NCBI RefSeq assembly: GCF_027587375.1
Contig: NZ_JAMXIC010000030.1
Location: forward strand, 1 to 49,139
Source: Arthrobacter sp. B2a2-09
GTDB taxonomy: Bacteria; Actinomycetota; Actinomycetes; Actinomycetales; Micrococcaceae
DNA length: 49,139 nt
Direction of reading: 5' to 3'
This document shows positions 41,294 through 49,139 of the stretch, piece by piece. Numbering within the stretch: position 1 is the first letter of the stretch; the number at the start of each line of letters is the position of its first letter. The notes under the pieces are model-generated. The model was not told where the DNA came from. It saw only the letters and a program-made list of their open reading frames with translations, and made no database searches. The position numbers and the translations under genes are program-made.

Positions 41294-41431
41294 ACGCCTA
41301 TTCGCGGGTTGCGCGACTGCCTCGCGACGCGCAAATTACCCGGGGATGCGCTAAATCCCTGTCGACACCTGAATACCGGCGTCGACACGGATTTTCCGTG
41401 TCGCTCAACTCTTTGCAGTGCCAGACGGCGC

Positions 41432-42106
41432 CTATTTCTCGCAGGCGATGCCGTCGTTATCCCTGTCCAGCGCGGGCCGGTAACCTGGCTGGCCTCGATA
41501 AATAGGTGCAGCGCCGGCGGCCCGGGCGGCCGTACAGTTCGCGTAGTAAACGGACGACGGCGGCGCTTGCGGTACCTGCCGGGCTTGGGCCTGGTCTTGT
41601 TGTGCCTTCGCTGCGGCAGCATCGGCGTCTGCCTTCGCCTGGGCCGCAGCCTGGTCAGCTGCAGCCTTGTCTGCCGCCGCCTTGTCTGCCGCCGCCTTCG
41701 CCGCTGCAGCGACTGCTGCCGCACGCGCATCCGTCACTCGCTTGGACTCCGAGCTTTCCATCCAGAGCAGGACTCCCGCGTCGGACTTGGTGCAAATGAA
41801 TTCCTTGGGTGGGTAGCTCTCCGTAGCGCTTTCGGTCACGCAGGACGCAGATTTCGGCGCGGTCGGTGTTGGCGTGGGAGTTGGAGTGGGCGTCGGCGTC
41901 GCCGAGACGGATGCTGACGCTGAGGCTGATTGCGTGGCGCCCGTTTGGGAGGCTGTTGGGCTAGCCCCGCCGCAAGCTGAGAGTGAGAGCGCGGCGGCCG
42001 CTGATGTGATGACTGCGAAGAGCCGGAAGGTTGTTTTCCGATGCGTCGGAAATTCGTACAATGCGGGCTTTATGGCTCGACTGTTTTTCGGCGTTCGAAT
42101 ATTCAT
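41432..42106 (-). CDS. Excalibur-domain lipoprotein with Ala-rich spacer
   Basis: A 224-residue exported protein. The basic start and the hydrophobic LFAVITSAAAALSL lead to the lipobox SLSAC with Cys45. A Ser/Ala run and a (Thr-Pro)n tract follow at about 70-82, then a short domain (SASCVTESATESYPPKEFIC), an Ala/Lys/Asp-rich probable coiled coil at about 125-170 (KAAADKAAADKAAADQAAAQ), and a C-terminal excalibur Ca-binding motif (YYANCTAARAAG, then DRDNDGIACEK). Excalibur domains occur on cell-surface nucleases and wall proteins; no nuclease core is present here, so it is probably a surface adhesin-like or calcium-linked wall protein. Confidence 0.85.
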   Translation of the reverse strand: MNIRTPKNSRAIKPALYEFPTHRKTTFRLFAVITSAAAALSLSACGGASPTASQTGATQSASASASVSATPTPTPTPTPTPTAPKSASCVTESATESYPPKEFICTKSDAGVLLWMESSESKRVTDARAAAVAAAAKAAADKAAADKAAADQAAAQAKADADAAAAKAQQDQAQARQVPQAPPSSVYYANCTAARAAGAAPIYRGQPGYRPALDRDNDGIACEK

Positions 42107-42414
42107 TTATTCCCCCATGAATTTAATTTTGATTCAAATGTGAGCAGATTCTAGCATCCGAAATGCGAGAAAAGAAGAAGTTGTCCACATGGGTGAGAAG
42201 GCCTCTTGACAGGGCCCCAAAAGTAGGTCGCCTAGCTCTTGTTCGAAACCGTGTTCGATCTGGAAAAGGAAGATTCGAATAAATATCCACATGTGCCAAG
42301 TTCAATCTAGAGGCGGCCACGAAACCCCCGTAGCGTCAAAACCAGAGACCATCACCAGGAGAGCCATGGAGAATCAACCACTGCCAAACCCCACCTCCTT
42401 GGACGCCGTGGGAA

Positions 42415-42518
42415 CACTGAGTTTTCACTGGCGCACACGTAGATGCGAAGCAAAACCCCACGTCGGCACACGTAGACGCCTTCCCGCGCACACTGAGTTT
42501 CGCCAAAACACCACTGAG
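42415..42518. repeat. Spaced array E (CACTGAG/CACGTAG), upstream of LuxR 2
   Basis: CACTGAG or CACGTAG starts at 42415, 42436, 42469, 42491 and 42512 (spacings 21, 33, 22, 21; 33 is one and a half units). The core differs from arrays A-D (CACTGAGTTT rather than CACTCAATTT), but the layout and position before a LuxR paralogue are the same; the last core is 200 bp before the start at 42712. It lies in the 605-bp gap 42107-42711, where I see no gene. Confidence 0.7.
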
Positions 42519-42711
42519 ATGCCAGTTTCGGACTCTACGGTTGCCCTTGGAACGAGGTTCGTCAGCGCACCTAGGGGGATTCCGTGGGAGTGCTTGGGAA
42601 GTCCGCCTGCCAACGCCCGGCTTGGGCAGGAAACAGTTGAATCGTCTGGACCTTGCACCACCTAGGGCCGGAGAGTGCTGGATCAGCGCATCAGAGAAAG
42701 TTGGATCGCGA

Positions 42712-45294
42712 GTGTTCGATCAAGAAGTTCGGCGAACGCTGGACTACGTTGCTCGCGGGATGATGGTTCGAATTGTGGGTGCGCCTGGCAGCGGCCGCAC
42801 GAGTGTCGCACAAAAGGCCATCGCCGATCTGGAAAAGACCGGAGCCACGGTTTACTCCATTTCGGGACTCCGCTCACATCGCGGAATACCATTTGGTGGA
42901 ATACATAGCCTGAGCCTGGATATTCGAATAGGCCAATTGGGAGTCCTGGGTGTGGCTGACACCCTGGCAGGCCGACTCTCCAGGCCAGGGGAGCGCGTGC
43001 TTGTCGTCGATGATCTCGAGTTCGTCGACACGGAGACCGTAGCGGTTCTGGATTCGGTCCGGCGTCGTACCAAACGGCCCATGATCGTCACCATGAGCGA
43101 GTCTTCCCTCTACTCGATGGCGCAGCCCGCAGTCCTCAGCCCCGGCCCCGAAGCCAGGGTTCATCTGGATCCGCTTCGCTACGAGCAGGTGAATGAGCTC
43201 ATCGCCGACACTCTGGGAGCTCCTGCGGACGCTGACACCACTGCCCGCATCCTGACGAAATCGGCAGGGAACCCCCGGCTTGTGGTTCGCATCGCGGAAA
43301 CTGCTTCCCTCAGCGACTTGATTGTCCTCCGCCAGGGTCAATGGCACATGACAGGCGACACCCTGTGGAATGAGCACCTCCATGGCACGGTGGAAACCCT
43401 CCTCGAAGGACTTGAATCCGACGAACTCACGGGACTTCAGGCCATGGCCATAGCCGGGACGGCGCCTATCGATGTGCTGCAACAGGTAGTCCGTTCCGAC
43501 GTTCTGGACAGGCTTGAACAGCGCGGCCTCATTTCCGTCATGGAGGACCACCACAACGACGTCTGCGCTTCGATCACTCCACCGGTCCTAGCTGACTATT
43601 TCCGTGGTCAAAGGGTGCTCACAAGCAGGCGGGTCCTGAAGAATAGAATCATACGAGCCCTCAGCGGTTTGCCACAGGAATCCGACGTTGACATCAACTC
43701 GGCTGATTCGCTGATGAGGGTTCTGGCCGCGCTGCGCCTTGAACAGAGTTCCGACGACGCAGCCACGGCGCGCCATTTTCATGAGCAAATCTCCGTCCTG
43801 GAGCGTCAGCGCTATGAGCTGTGGGATGCCGAAAGATCGGTATCGAATGCGGTGGCACTTCTGAGCGTCTATTGGGGTTCGCCTATTGACGCTTCGAGAA
43901 TTGAACGCGTGCTTGCCCAGACCTTGACCTCGGAGGGAGAACCGGGCGAACTCCTGTTCCTGGCATTTACCAAAGTACTTTGGGCGATCTACAAAGGCAC
44001 AGGACTGGATTGTGCAGGCGGCGCCCTCAGGAGCTTCGGGAAGGAACATCCTGAATGGTCCGCCGAAGCCGAAGCGGCGGAACTTTTCCTCGTGGCGTCC
44101 TACGACCGAATGCCGGAAAATCTCGACGAAATCTTCGCGCGGCTACACGATCGTCACCCGGAAAGCGGCGTCATATCCAGCGTCCGAGGCATTCTGGAAC
44201 TTTACCGATTCAACCCTTCCGCCGCGCTCAACGCCGTCGACACCTCAGGCGGATTGAGGGGCCTTCCACGAATCGAACCGTTCATCCGCGGAATGGCTTT
44301 GTTCAGCTCGGGGCGGATTGAGGAGTCAATTGTCTTTGCGCTTGAGCAACGTACAGAAGCCCGCCGCAACCTGGACCAATTCGGGATGGTTTCCAACACC
44401 TATGTGGCTGCCCAAGGCCTTATCTACCGCGGCTATTTCGATGATGCCGAATACCTCATGGGCAGCATCTTTGCCATGGGACGGCCTGGCTTCCTGGTGG
44501 ATTCCCTCCACGACGCCATGCTCAGGCTCGCTGGACTGAGGACGGCGACATCCGCGATCCTGCCCGCAACGACCCTTGCCACCCAGGCGCGGCGCGAAGC
44601 TGAAGACATAGGCCCACTCCCAGGGATTGCGAGAGGAGTCTACGAGCTCGTCGCCGCGCGGCCCCTCATCCCGGCTGTATTCGACGGGAAAGCCGCGAAA
44701 CTCATTCAACGGCAGCTCGAACGTGGCTATGTTCTGGAGGCGATCTACTCCGCCCTGTTCTTCACTTGCCTGCTCCCTGGCCGTAAGGTTCTCGAACTCC
44801 TTCGGCAGACCTTGAACGAATATGCCTCCACTTCACATGATCAGCTTGTGGCAATAGCTGCTGCGGTGGTGGAGGACGACCACCAAATGCTGGGCGTGCT
44901 GCTCGAGCATTACGAGCCCGACGCCGATTTCTACCAGGTACGGATGCTGCTCCGCGGTGCCTTCAAGCGGTATGCATTCGTGGACAACACCGTCGGTGCG
45001 GCCGCGATGGACCGGGCGTACTCCATATTCGCGACACGATTTCCCTCGGCGGATGAGCCCATCGCGTTTAGTTCCGGCAGCTATTCGCCCCTGACGGTCC
45101 GGGAAATTGAGATAGCAGCCCTTGCCGGTCACCGCTCCAACCCCGAGATCGCCGAGCACCTGCGAATCAGTATCAGGACCGTGGAAAGCCACATCTCAAA
45201 CGCACTGCGCAAGACGGGAAGCCCTTCCCGCACCGCCCTCTTCGACCTTGTCCGGGATTCGTCTCCGTTCCGCGAGAAGCGGCTCTCCGAGTGA
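42712..45294 (+). CDS. Large LuxR-family ATPase regulator 2, paralogue of 7823-10384, with altered Walker A
   Basis: An 860-residue regulator. I chose the GTG at 42712 because the sequence there (VFDQEVRRTLDYVARGMMVR) aligns with the start of LuxR 1; the frame remains open upstream and the ribosome site is weak. The Walker A position reads GAPGSGRTS: the invariant Lys is Arg. RVLVVDDLEFVD, the Walker B-like segment, is intact. The helical middle follows LuxR 1 closely, and the C-terminal helix-turn-helix is complete (LTVREIEIAALAGHRSNPEI then AEHLRISIRTVESHISNALR). Loss of the Lys suggests weak or absent ATP hydrolysis. It is convergent with the ABC/SpoIIM-like cluster, whose stop lies 21 bases on. 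Confidence 0.83.
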   Translation: MFDQEVRRTLDYVARGMMVRIVGAPGSGRTSVAQKAIADLEKTGATVYSISGLRSHRGIPFGGIHSLSLDIRIGQLGVLGVADTLAGRLSRPGERVLVVDDLEFVDTETVAVLDSVRRRTKRPMIVTMSESSLYSMAQPAVLSPGPEARVHLDPLRYEQVNELIADTLGAPADADTTARILTKSAGNPRLVVRIAETASLSDLIVLRQGQWHMTGDTLWNEHLHGTVETLLEGLESDELTGLQAMAIAGTAPIDVLQQVVRSDVLDRLEQRGLISVMEDHHNDVCASITPPVLADYFRGQRVLTSRRVLKNRIIRALSGLPQESDVDINSADSLMRVLAALRLEQSSDDAATARHFHEQISVLERQRYELWDAERSVSNAVALLSVYWGSPIDASRIERVLAQTLTSEGEPGELLFLAFTKVLWAIYKGTGLDCAGGALRSFGKEHPEWSAEAEAAELFLVASYDRMPENLDEIFARLHDRHPESGVISSVRGILELYRFNPSAALNAVDTSGGLRGLPRIEPFIRGMALFSSGRIEESIVFALEQRTEARRNLDQFGMVSNTYVAAQGLIYRGYFDDAEYLMGSIFAMGRPGFLVDSLHDAMLRLAGLRTATSAILPATTLATQARREAEDIGPLPGIARGVYELVAARPLIPAVFDGKAAKLIQRQLERGYVLEAIYSALFFTCLLPGRKVLELLRQTLNEYASTSHDQLVAIAAAVVEDDHQMLGVLLEHYEPDADFYQVRMLLRGAFKRYAFVDNTVGAAAMDRAYSIFATRFPSADEPIAFSSGSYSPLTVREIEIAALAGHRSNPEIAEHLRISIRTVESHISNALRKTGSPSRTALFDLVRDSSPFREKRLSE

Positions 45295-45315
45295 GCCGGC
45301 GTCGGGGGCTTCGGT

Positions 45316-45960
45316 CTACAACGTCGCTCTCTCCTGCTTGAAGACGAAGGAATGGCTAACGGCCAGTTGGTCCGGAACTGTGTGGGAGATGAGGACAACT
45401 ACTTTGTGCTGTGACCACTCGCCCAGCTCGCCGGTGAGGGCCTCGATGCCCTGAACGTCCATGCCGTTGAAAGGCTCATCGATGGCGACCACAGGGGTAT
45501 TGGCGACCGTGCACATCAGCAGCCAGAGCTTCCGGATATTGCCCGTCGACAGCATGGAGACGGGCTGCTCCGCCCAGTCCTCCAATCCATATCTAGCCAG
45601 CCGGGCGAGCCCGGCCTCCGGGCTGACCTGACGGCTACGGGCCGCAAGAGCCAGATGATCGTGAACGGTCATGGAAGGGTAGAGCGCCGGCGTCGTACGG
45701 CAGACGCTCCGTACGTGGCGAGCGTCGGGCGAGCCGGCGTCGATACCGCAAAGTCGCACGCTTCCGGCCCAAGGTTGGAGGAAGCCGCTGATGAGCTCCA
45801 GGAGGGTCGACTTCCCGCTGCCATTGCTGCCAGCCACCCGGTAGAGGCCGGGCTCGTTCATGCTGAGACTGAGTCCGTTCAGGACTGGCGAACCTTGCCG
45901 GTAGCCGGCGGTTACAGAATCAATTTCGATCGAAGTCTCAAAAGACGTTGGTGCAGGCAT
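45316..45960 (-). CDS. ABC ATPase of the SpoIIM/DUF95-like membrane cluster
   Basis: A 214-residue ATPase that starts 49 bases inside the upstream membrane-protein gene. Walker A is GSNGSGKST at about 44-52, Walker B VVAIDEPFNGMD, and the switch His in VLISHTVPDQ. The signature is degenerate (LSTGNIRKLWLL in place of LSGGQ). The length is short, close to ATPases of circular-bacteriocin export/immunity clusters (AS-48D type, about 200 residues). It presumably energises the membrane proteins encoded upstream in the same operon. Confidence 0.8.
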   Translation of the reverse strand: MPAPTSFETSIEIDSVTAGYRQGSPVLNGLSLSMNEPGLYRVAGSNGSGKSTLLELISGFLQPWAGSVRLCGIDAGSPDARHVRSVCRTTPALYPSMTVHDHLALAARSRQVSPEAGLARLARYGLEDWAEQPVSMLSTGNIRKLWLLMCTVANTPVVAIDEPFNGMDVQGIEALTGELGEWSQHKVVVLISHTVPDQLAVSHSFVFKQERATL

Positions 45961-47441
45961 AGGGCGGCTCCCAGGGTCAAAAGGATGGAATAGCCCAACA
46001 ACAGCACGGTGCTGAACTCAGGGCTGACGACAAGGATGAGCGAGCAAGGAGAGATCAGGAGGAGTGTGAAAAGGGCGTCCATCACATCATTGGATTTGGT
46101 GCCGTCAGTGGTGGTTGGCGGCCGGGAGAGCGATTCTGCGACGACCCCGGACGCTGCGACGATCACCCCTGCAAGGACAGCGCCAGGGGCCGGAATGTCA
46201 AAGGCGAGGAGCGCACCAAGGAAAACAAATCCACCGATCGTCGCCCCTGTCAGAACGTCGATCCCGACGAGCCGGACAACAATCGCAGTGGCGGAAAAGC
46301 CGTTCTCCCACGCAAAGCGGTAGTGGTACAGCTTCGCGGTGGGCCCGATCCGATGGAGCATCGGTTCCGTGACCCCCAAGCTCAGGAGCACGGCAATACC
46401 AACCAAGGATTTGTGGAGTTCCTGGGCGCCGAGTGCCGAGTGCAGGGGGAGGATGCCTCCGGCTCCCAGGAGGATGCCAACGACGGCGATCCAGGCGAGG
46501 ACGATGGTGGTGATCACTGAGCCCTGTTTGCTGCTCAACAGATCGGTGACAACGAAAAGACCAAAGTTCGTCACTGGCCGTTGACCGCCGCCGCGCTGGG
46601 TGCTGAAGGAAATCTTCCGGTAGCTGAGGCGGTGCCACGCGCGGATGCTGAGGAGGATCAATATCCCGGACGCGGCGGCCGCTAGCAAGCACAACGCCGG
46701 AAGGAAGCGCGAGGGGTCCTCGGCGAGGCTGTCGAGCCGGGAGAGCTGAGGCAGGAGAATTCCAGTGGTAGCCCCGAGCAACAAACCGAGGATGAGGGCC
46801 AAGAGGCAGTACAGCCAATGGAGGCCTATCCGTCGAGCAGGCGTTGAAGCGAAATAGAGAACGGAATAGACGCACGCACAGGAGGCGAAAGTCAGGACGG
46901 AGACCGAAGCCACCACGACGTTGAGGTAGCTCGACGTTTCCTCGAAAAAGACCATGAGGAATATCGCAGCCGAATACCAAAGCATGCCTGTGCGGCGGAT
47001 CGTCGGGACCAGGCCGTATCTCACGACGACCTGCCGGAGGGGAAGTTCCATCGCCCGGAAGAGCTCCAAATGCGGGGTGCCTGAGACTGCCAGCCGTCGG
47101 CTTGAAACTACCTCGCTGAGCACCGTCGCGACAGCGGTGTAGAGGATCCCGAGGAATCCCCAATTGAGCACAGCGGCCGTGTCATGGCGGAGCGGGCCGT
47201 CGCGGAGAACAGACATCGTGGACGCGAACACCAATGTTCCGAGCACAATCAAGGCTACGGATCCGAAGATCGCGAGGGCCCTGAAACCATCCAGCGTGAG
47301 CGGCAAACGCATCGCATTGACGATTTCGAACGCCCGGAAGTCCCTCAGGACTCTGTAATCGGACCGCCGGACCGACGCGGCCGTAACCCTGGCGTTCGAA
47401 ACCCGTCCTTCGACGTCGGGAGGAGAGGCTTTGGTGTTCAT
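45912..47441 (-). CDS. Large polytopic membrane protein of the cluster
   Basis: A 509-residue protein with about twelve hydrophobic segments, beginning FRALAIFGSVALIVLGTLVF after a 50-residue cytoplasmic lead and ending LILVVSPEFSTVLLLGYSIL. I recognise no family by eye. Its size and helix number are like the large membrane component (AS-48B type) of circular-bacteriocin clusters, which is an analogy only. The gene overlaps the ATPase gene and starts 6 bases after the preceding stop, so the operon is tight. Confidence 0.65.
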   Translation of the reverse strand: MNTKASPPDVEGRVSNARVTAASVRRSDYRVLRDFRAFEIVNAMRLPLTLDGFRALAIFGSVALIVLGTLVFASTMSVLRDGPLRHDTAAVLNWGFLGILYTAVATVLSEVVSSRRLAVSGTPHLELFRAMELPLRQVVVRYGLVPTIRRTGMLWYSAAIFLMVFFEETSSYLNVVVASVSVLTFASCACVYSVLYFASTPARRIGLHWLYCLLALILGLLLGATTGILLPQLSRLDSLAEDPSRFLPALCLLAAAASGILILLSIRAWHRLSYRKISFSTQRGGGQRPVTNFGLFVVTDLLSSKQGSVITTIVLAWIAVVGILLGAGGILPLHSALGAQELHKSLVGIAVLLSLGVTEPMLHRIGPTAKLYHYRFAWENGFSATAIVVRLVGIDVLTGATIGGFVFLGALLAFDIPAPGAVLAGVIVAASGVVAESLSRPPTTTDGTKSNDVMDALFTLLLISPCSLILVVSPEFSTVLLLGYSILLTLGAALCLHQRLLRLRSKLIL

Positions 47442-47447
47442 CAGCGG

Positions 47448-47855
47448 CTAGAACTTGCTCTGCGGACTCTTCTTCTGGACCGAGTCCATGAAGGCAACAA
47501 TGGTGAGGACCGCGAGTCCGAGCGCACAGACGACGGCGACAACCGACGTCGTTCCCTGGAACGGGACAACTATTACCGGACTGAGGGCCGCCGCGTTGGC
47601 AAAACCGGCGACGGCGAAGACGGCTGCTTTGAGCGGTAGCCATTTCCGGGCCGGGCTGAAGGCCGCAATCAGGGGTGCGGCCACGCCGAGGACGAGAAGG
47701 AGGGTGACCGTCGTGGTCTTCAGGGCGTGCGGATCAATATTGTTGAGGCCTACCGGCGAAGGAGAGGCCCAAATGAGGCCGAGGGAAATGCCGGAGAATG
47801 CAGCGACCATGAGGCCCACGATTCGTAGAAGAAGGCTGTAGAGCTGAGTAGTCAT
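47448..47855 (-). CDS. Four-helix membrane protein of the cluster
   Basis: A 135-residue protein with four helices: LLLRIVGLMVAAFSGISLGL, TTVTLLLVLGVAAPLIAA, LKAAVFAVAGFANAAAL and VVAVVCALGLAVLTIVAFMD, and a basic tail (QKKSPQSKF). The family is unknown. The position between the other membrane genes suggests a subunit of the same complex or an immunity protein. Confidence 0.6.
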   Translation of the reverse strand: MTTQLYSLLLRIVGLMVAAFSGISLGLIWASPSPVGLNNIDPHALKTTTVTLLLVLGVAAPLIAAFSPARKWLPLKAAVFAVAGFANAAALSPVIVVPFQGTTSVVAVVCALGLAVLTIVAFMDSVQKKSPQSKF

Positions 47856-47891
47856 TGAGATTTTCTGTTCGTGGGTGGTGGTTGGGGGAGG

Positions 47892-48500
47892 TCAGCCGAT
47901 GGCAACTATTGTTGACAGGCCTACGGCTGAAAGCGCAATGAGGATCTTCCTGCCTGTGGAAAACCCGCGCCAATGTCGGTAGAAGATCGCCAGGGCGAGA
48001 ACGGCCATCGAGGGGAAATAGGCCCAGTATCCAGGGACATCCCGTGGTTGGATGACGCTGAACACCACGCTGAATAGATTCACGGGGATCGTGGCGAGAA
48101 TGGCGATCACAAAGAAGGCCCCGATATTGAAGCGGCCGGCGAGTACCGATTTTCCCGGGATCACCCGTTTGTCCAAGAACGCGGCAAGGGAGAAGTACAA
48201 AGCGATGATCACCGCGTAGACAAGGAAGAACAAAACCGTGCCGACCGTCATGGAGAGGTTCAGCAGGCGATCGTCTCCGATTTCTGACCGCACGTCCGCC
48301 GGAACGTTCGCGCTGAGATACTTTCTGGTCAGGGGAAGCCGCAGGGCTACCAAAGCCATGAGCAGAATGTAGGCTGCGATCCACAGAGCGCGGGACGTGG
48401 AGACCCATTCCCTGGCTGCGGATGGCTCGGGCCGCAACTTTCCGACCGTCGCGACGCTGATGACGGTTTCGGACTCTCGGCCGTCTTCCGTGCTGGTCAT
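47892..48500 (-). CDS. Five-helix membrane protein of the cluster
   Basis: A 202-residue protein. A soluble lead of about 35 residues precedes helices ALWIAAYILLMALVALRL, LLNLSMTVGTVLFFLVYAVI with IALYFSLAAFL, FNIGAFFVIAILATIPVNLF and YFPSMAVLALAIFYRHW, and a last one, ILIALSAVGLSTIVAIG. No family is recognised; the layout is loosely Yip1-like. It lies 10 bases after the SpoIIM-like gene and 36 bases before the next. Confidence 0.6.
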   Translation of the reverse strand: MTSTEDGRESETVISVATVGKLRPEPSAAREWVSTSRALWIAAYILLMALVALRLPLTRKYLSANVPADVRSEIGDDRLLNLSMTVGTVLFFLVYAVIIALYFSLAAFLDKRVIPGKSVLAGRFNIGAFFVIAILATIPVNLFSVVFSVIQPRDVPGYWAYFPSMAVLALAIFYRHWRGFSTGRKILIALSAVGLSTIVAIG

Positions 48501-48510
48501 GAATTCCTCC

Positions 48511-49139
48511 TCAGGTCTTTAGCTGAATCACGATTGCCTCAATGGCAGCACCGAGGATTATCAGGGTGAGGGCAATGAGCAAAGTGCCGAGGGAACGGGC
48601 CATGTCGTCGATGAACGACCTCACCGTTGCGGGCTCGTTCTTCATCAACAGCCTGCGAGCCAGGCCCGCCGTGGGCTGGAATCCGGCGGTCGCCGCCATC
48701 ACCAGGCCGAAGAACTCGAACGGGACATACCAAATCACGTCGGCAACCAGGCCGGCACCGCCGACGGAATGCACCCCGAGGGATACTGTCGCTCCGACAT
48801 ATAGCGCCAGGACTCCGGCTCCGACGAGCGTAGTGAGCCCAAGGGTCGCGACCCCCGAATAGAGCACCAGGGCGGCGCCGACGTTTCGCCCAAGGATCTG
48901 GAGGAAATCATTGCTGTAGAGGGGACTTCCGCCCATGTCCCTGGCGTCCCGAATCCAGGACAAGTCCACCGCTGAGTAACCGAAGACGGCTATGGCGGCC
49001 ATGGCCAGGCCCGTGCTTGGGAGCAACCATCCAGGGATGCTCCCAAGCACGCGTGCTGTCTTAGCCTTGATCCACCGATGATGATCGAGACGCGGGCGGC
49101 GGTTTAAACCGAGAATGCCCGTCTTTTCGAGGAAAATGG
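48511..49139 (-). CDS. SpoIIM/DUF95-like membrane protein (runs off right edge)
   Basis: The frame is open to the window edge, so the amino end is missing; upstream of a GTG at 49050 it still reads as protein (LNRRPRLDHHRWIKAKTARV). The visible 200 residues have several helices and the SpoIIM-like features YSNDFLQILGRNVGAALVLY, LGLTTLVGAGVLALYVGATV and WYVPFEFFGLVMAATAGFQP, the last matching the H/P-x-FE...A...AG segment of the family. SpoIIM/DUF95 proteins are found in circular-bacteriocin clusters as well as in sporulation. With the ATPase and three other membrane proteins, an export or immunity complex is likely. Confidence 0.6.
   Translation of the reverse strand, partial: IFLEKTGILGLNRRPRLDHHRWIKAKTARVLGSIPGWLLPSTGLAMAAIAVFGYSAVDLSWIRDARDMGGSPLYSNDFLQILGRNVGAALVLYSGVATLGLTTLVGAGVLALYVGATVSLGVHSVGGAGLVADVIWYVPFEFFGLVMAATAGFQPTAGLARRLLMKNEPATVRSFIDDMARSLGTLLIALTLIILGAAIEAIVIQLKT

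Overview
The window comes from a high-GC actinobacterium, most likely a member of the Micrococcaceae close to Arthrobacter, Paenarthrobacter or Pseudarthrobacter. The reasons are the GC-rich codon use with many GTG/TTG starts, a DUF222/HNH gene at the left edge, a DinB/DUF664 protein, a DUF2182 protein, and large LuxR ATPases of a type I associate with this group. The genus is an inference. I see no tRNA, rRNA, CRISPR array or intact transposase.

Layout. 1-7554: metabolic and resistance genes (partial HNH protein, zinc-cluster protein, YjbR-like protein, a P-loop kinase bracketed by an 88-bp direct repeat, DinB, a TetR/MFS efflux pair with visible operators, a secreted GH25-like protein, a second MFS). 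7555-13556: LuxR regulator 1, then a tightly coupled operon for a secreted, Cys-containing, bacteriocin-like peptide, a small membrane protein and a chimeric glycosyltransferase, plus a lipoprotein. 13696-22664: DUF2182, YceI, an orphan CitB/DcuR-type response regulator, a nitrate/sulfonate-type ABC importer, oxidoreductases and small membrane proteins. 22679-25590: a visibly AT-richer island with a two- or three-gene module (DGQHR-like protein plus HEPN-motif protein), bounded by a partial aldo/keto reductase copy on one side and an apparently 5'-truncated gene on the other. 25587-32395: GNAT, a pentapeptide protein with a Cys cluster, an AhpD-like pair, SDR, VOC and an ABC-2 exporter. 33251-40697: VapBC toxin-antitoxin and a complete Wadjet system (jetABCD). 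41040-42106: cold-shock protein and an excalibur lipoprotein. 42712-49139: LuxR regulator 2 (paralogue of regulator 1, with a Lys-to-Arg change in its P-loop) convergent with a five-gene membrane/ATPase cluster that includes a SpoIIM/DUF95-like protein, a composition reminiscent of circular-bacteriocin export and immunity clusters.

The most striking unexplained signal is a family of short arrays spaced at about 22 bp (core CACTCAWTTT / AAWTTGAGTG) at five intergenic places. Measured to the start codon, they lie roughly 125-200 bp upstream of LuxR 1, the peptide operon, two small two-helix membrane proteins and, in a variant form, LuxR 2. They could be operator arrays of a LuxR-controlled peptide/membrane-protein regulon, or remnants of multi-repeat transposon ends such as those of the IS21 family. 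The sequence alone does not decide between these.
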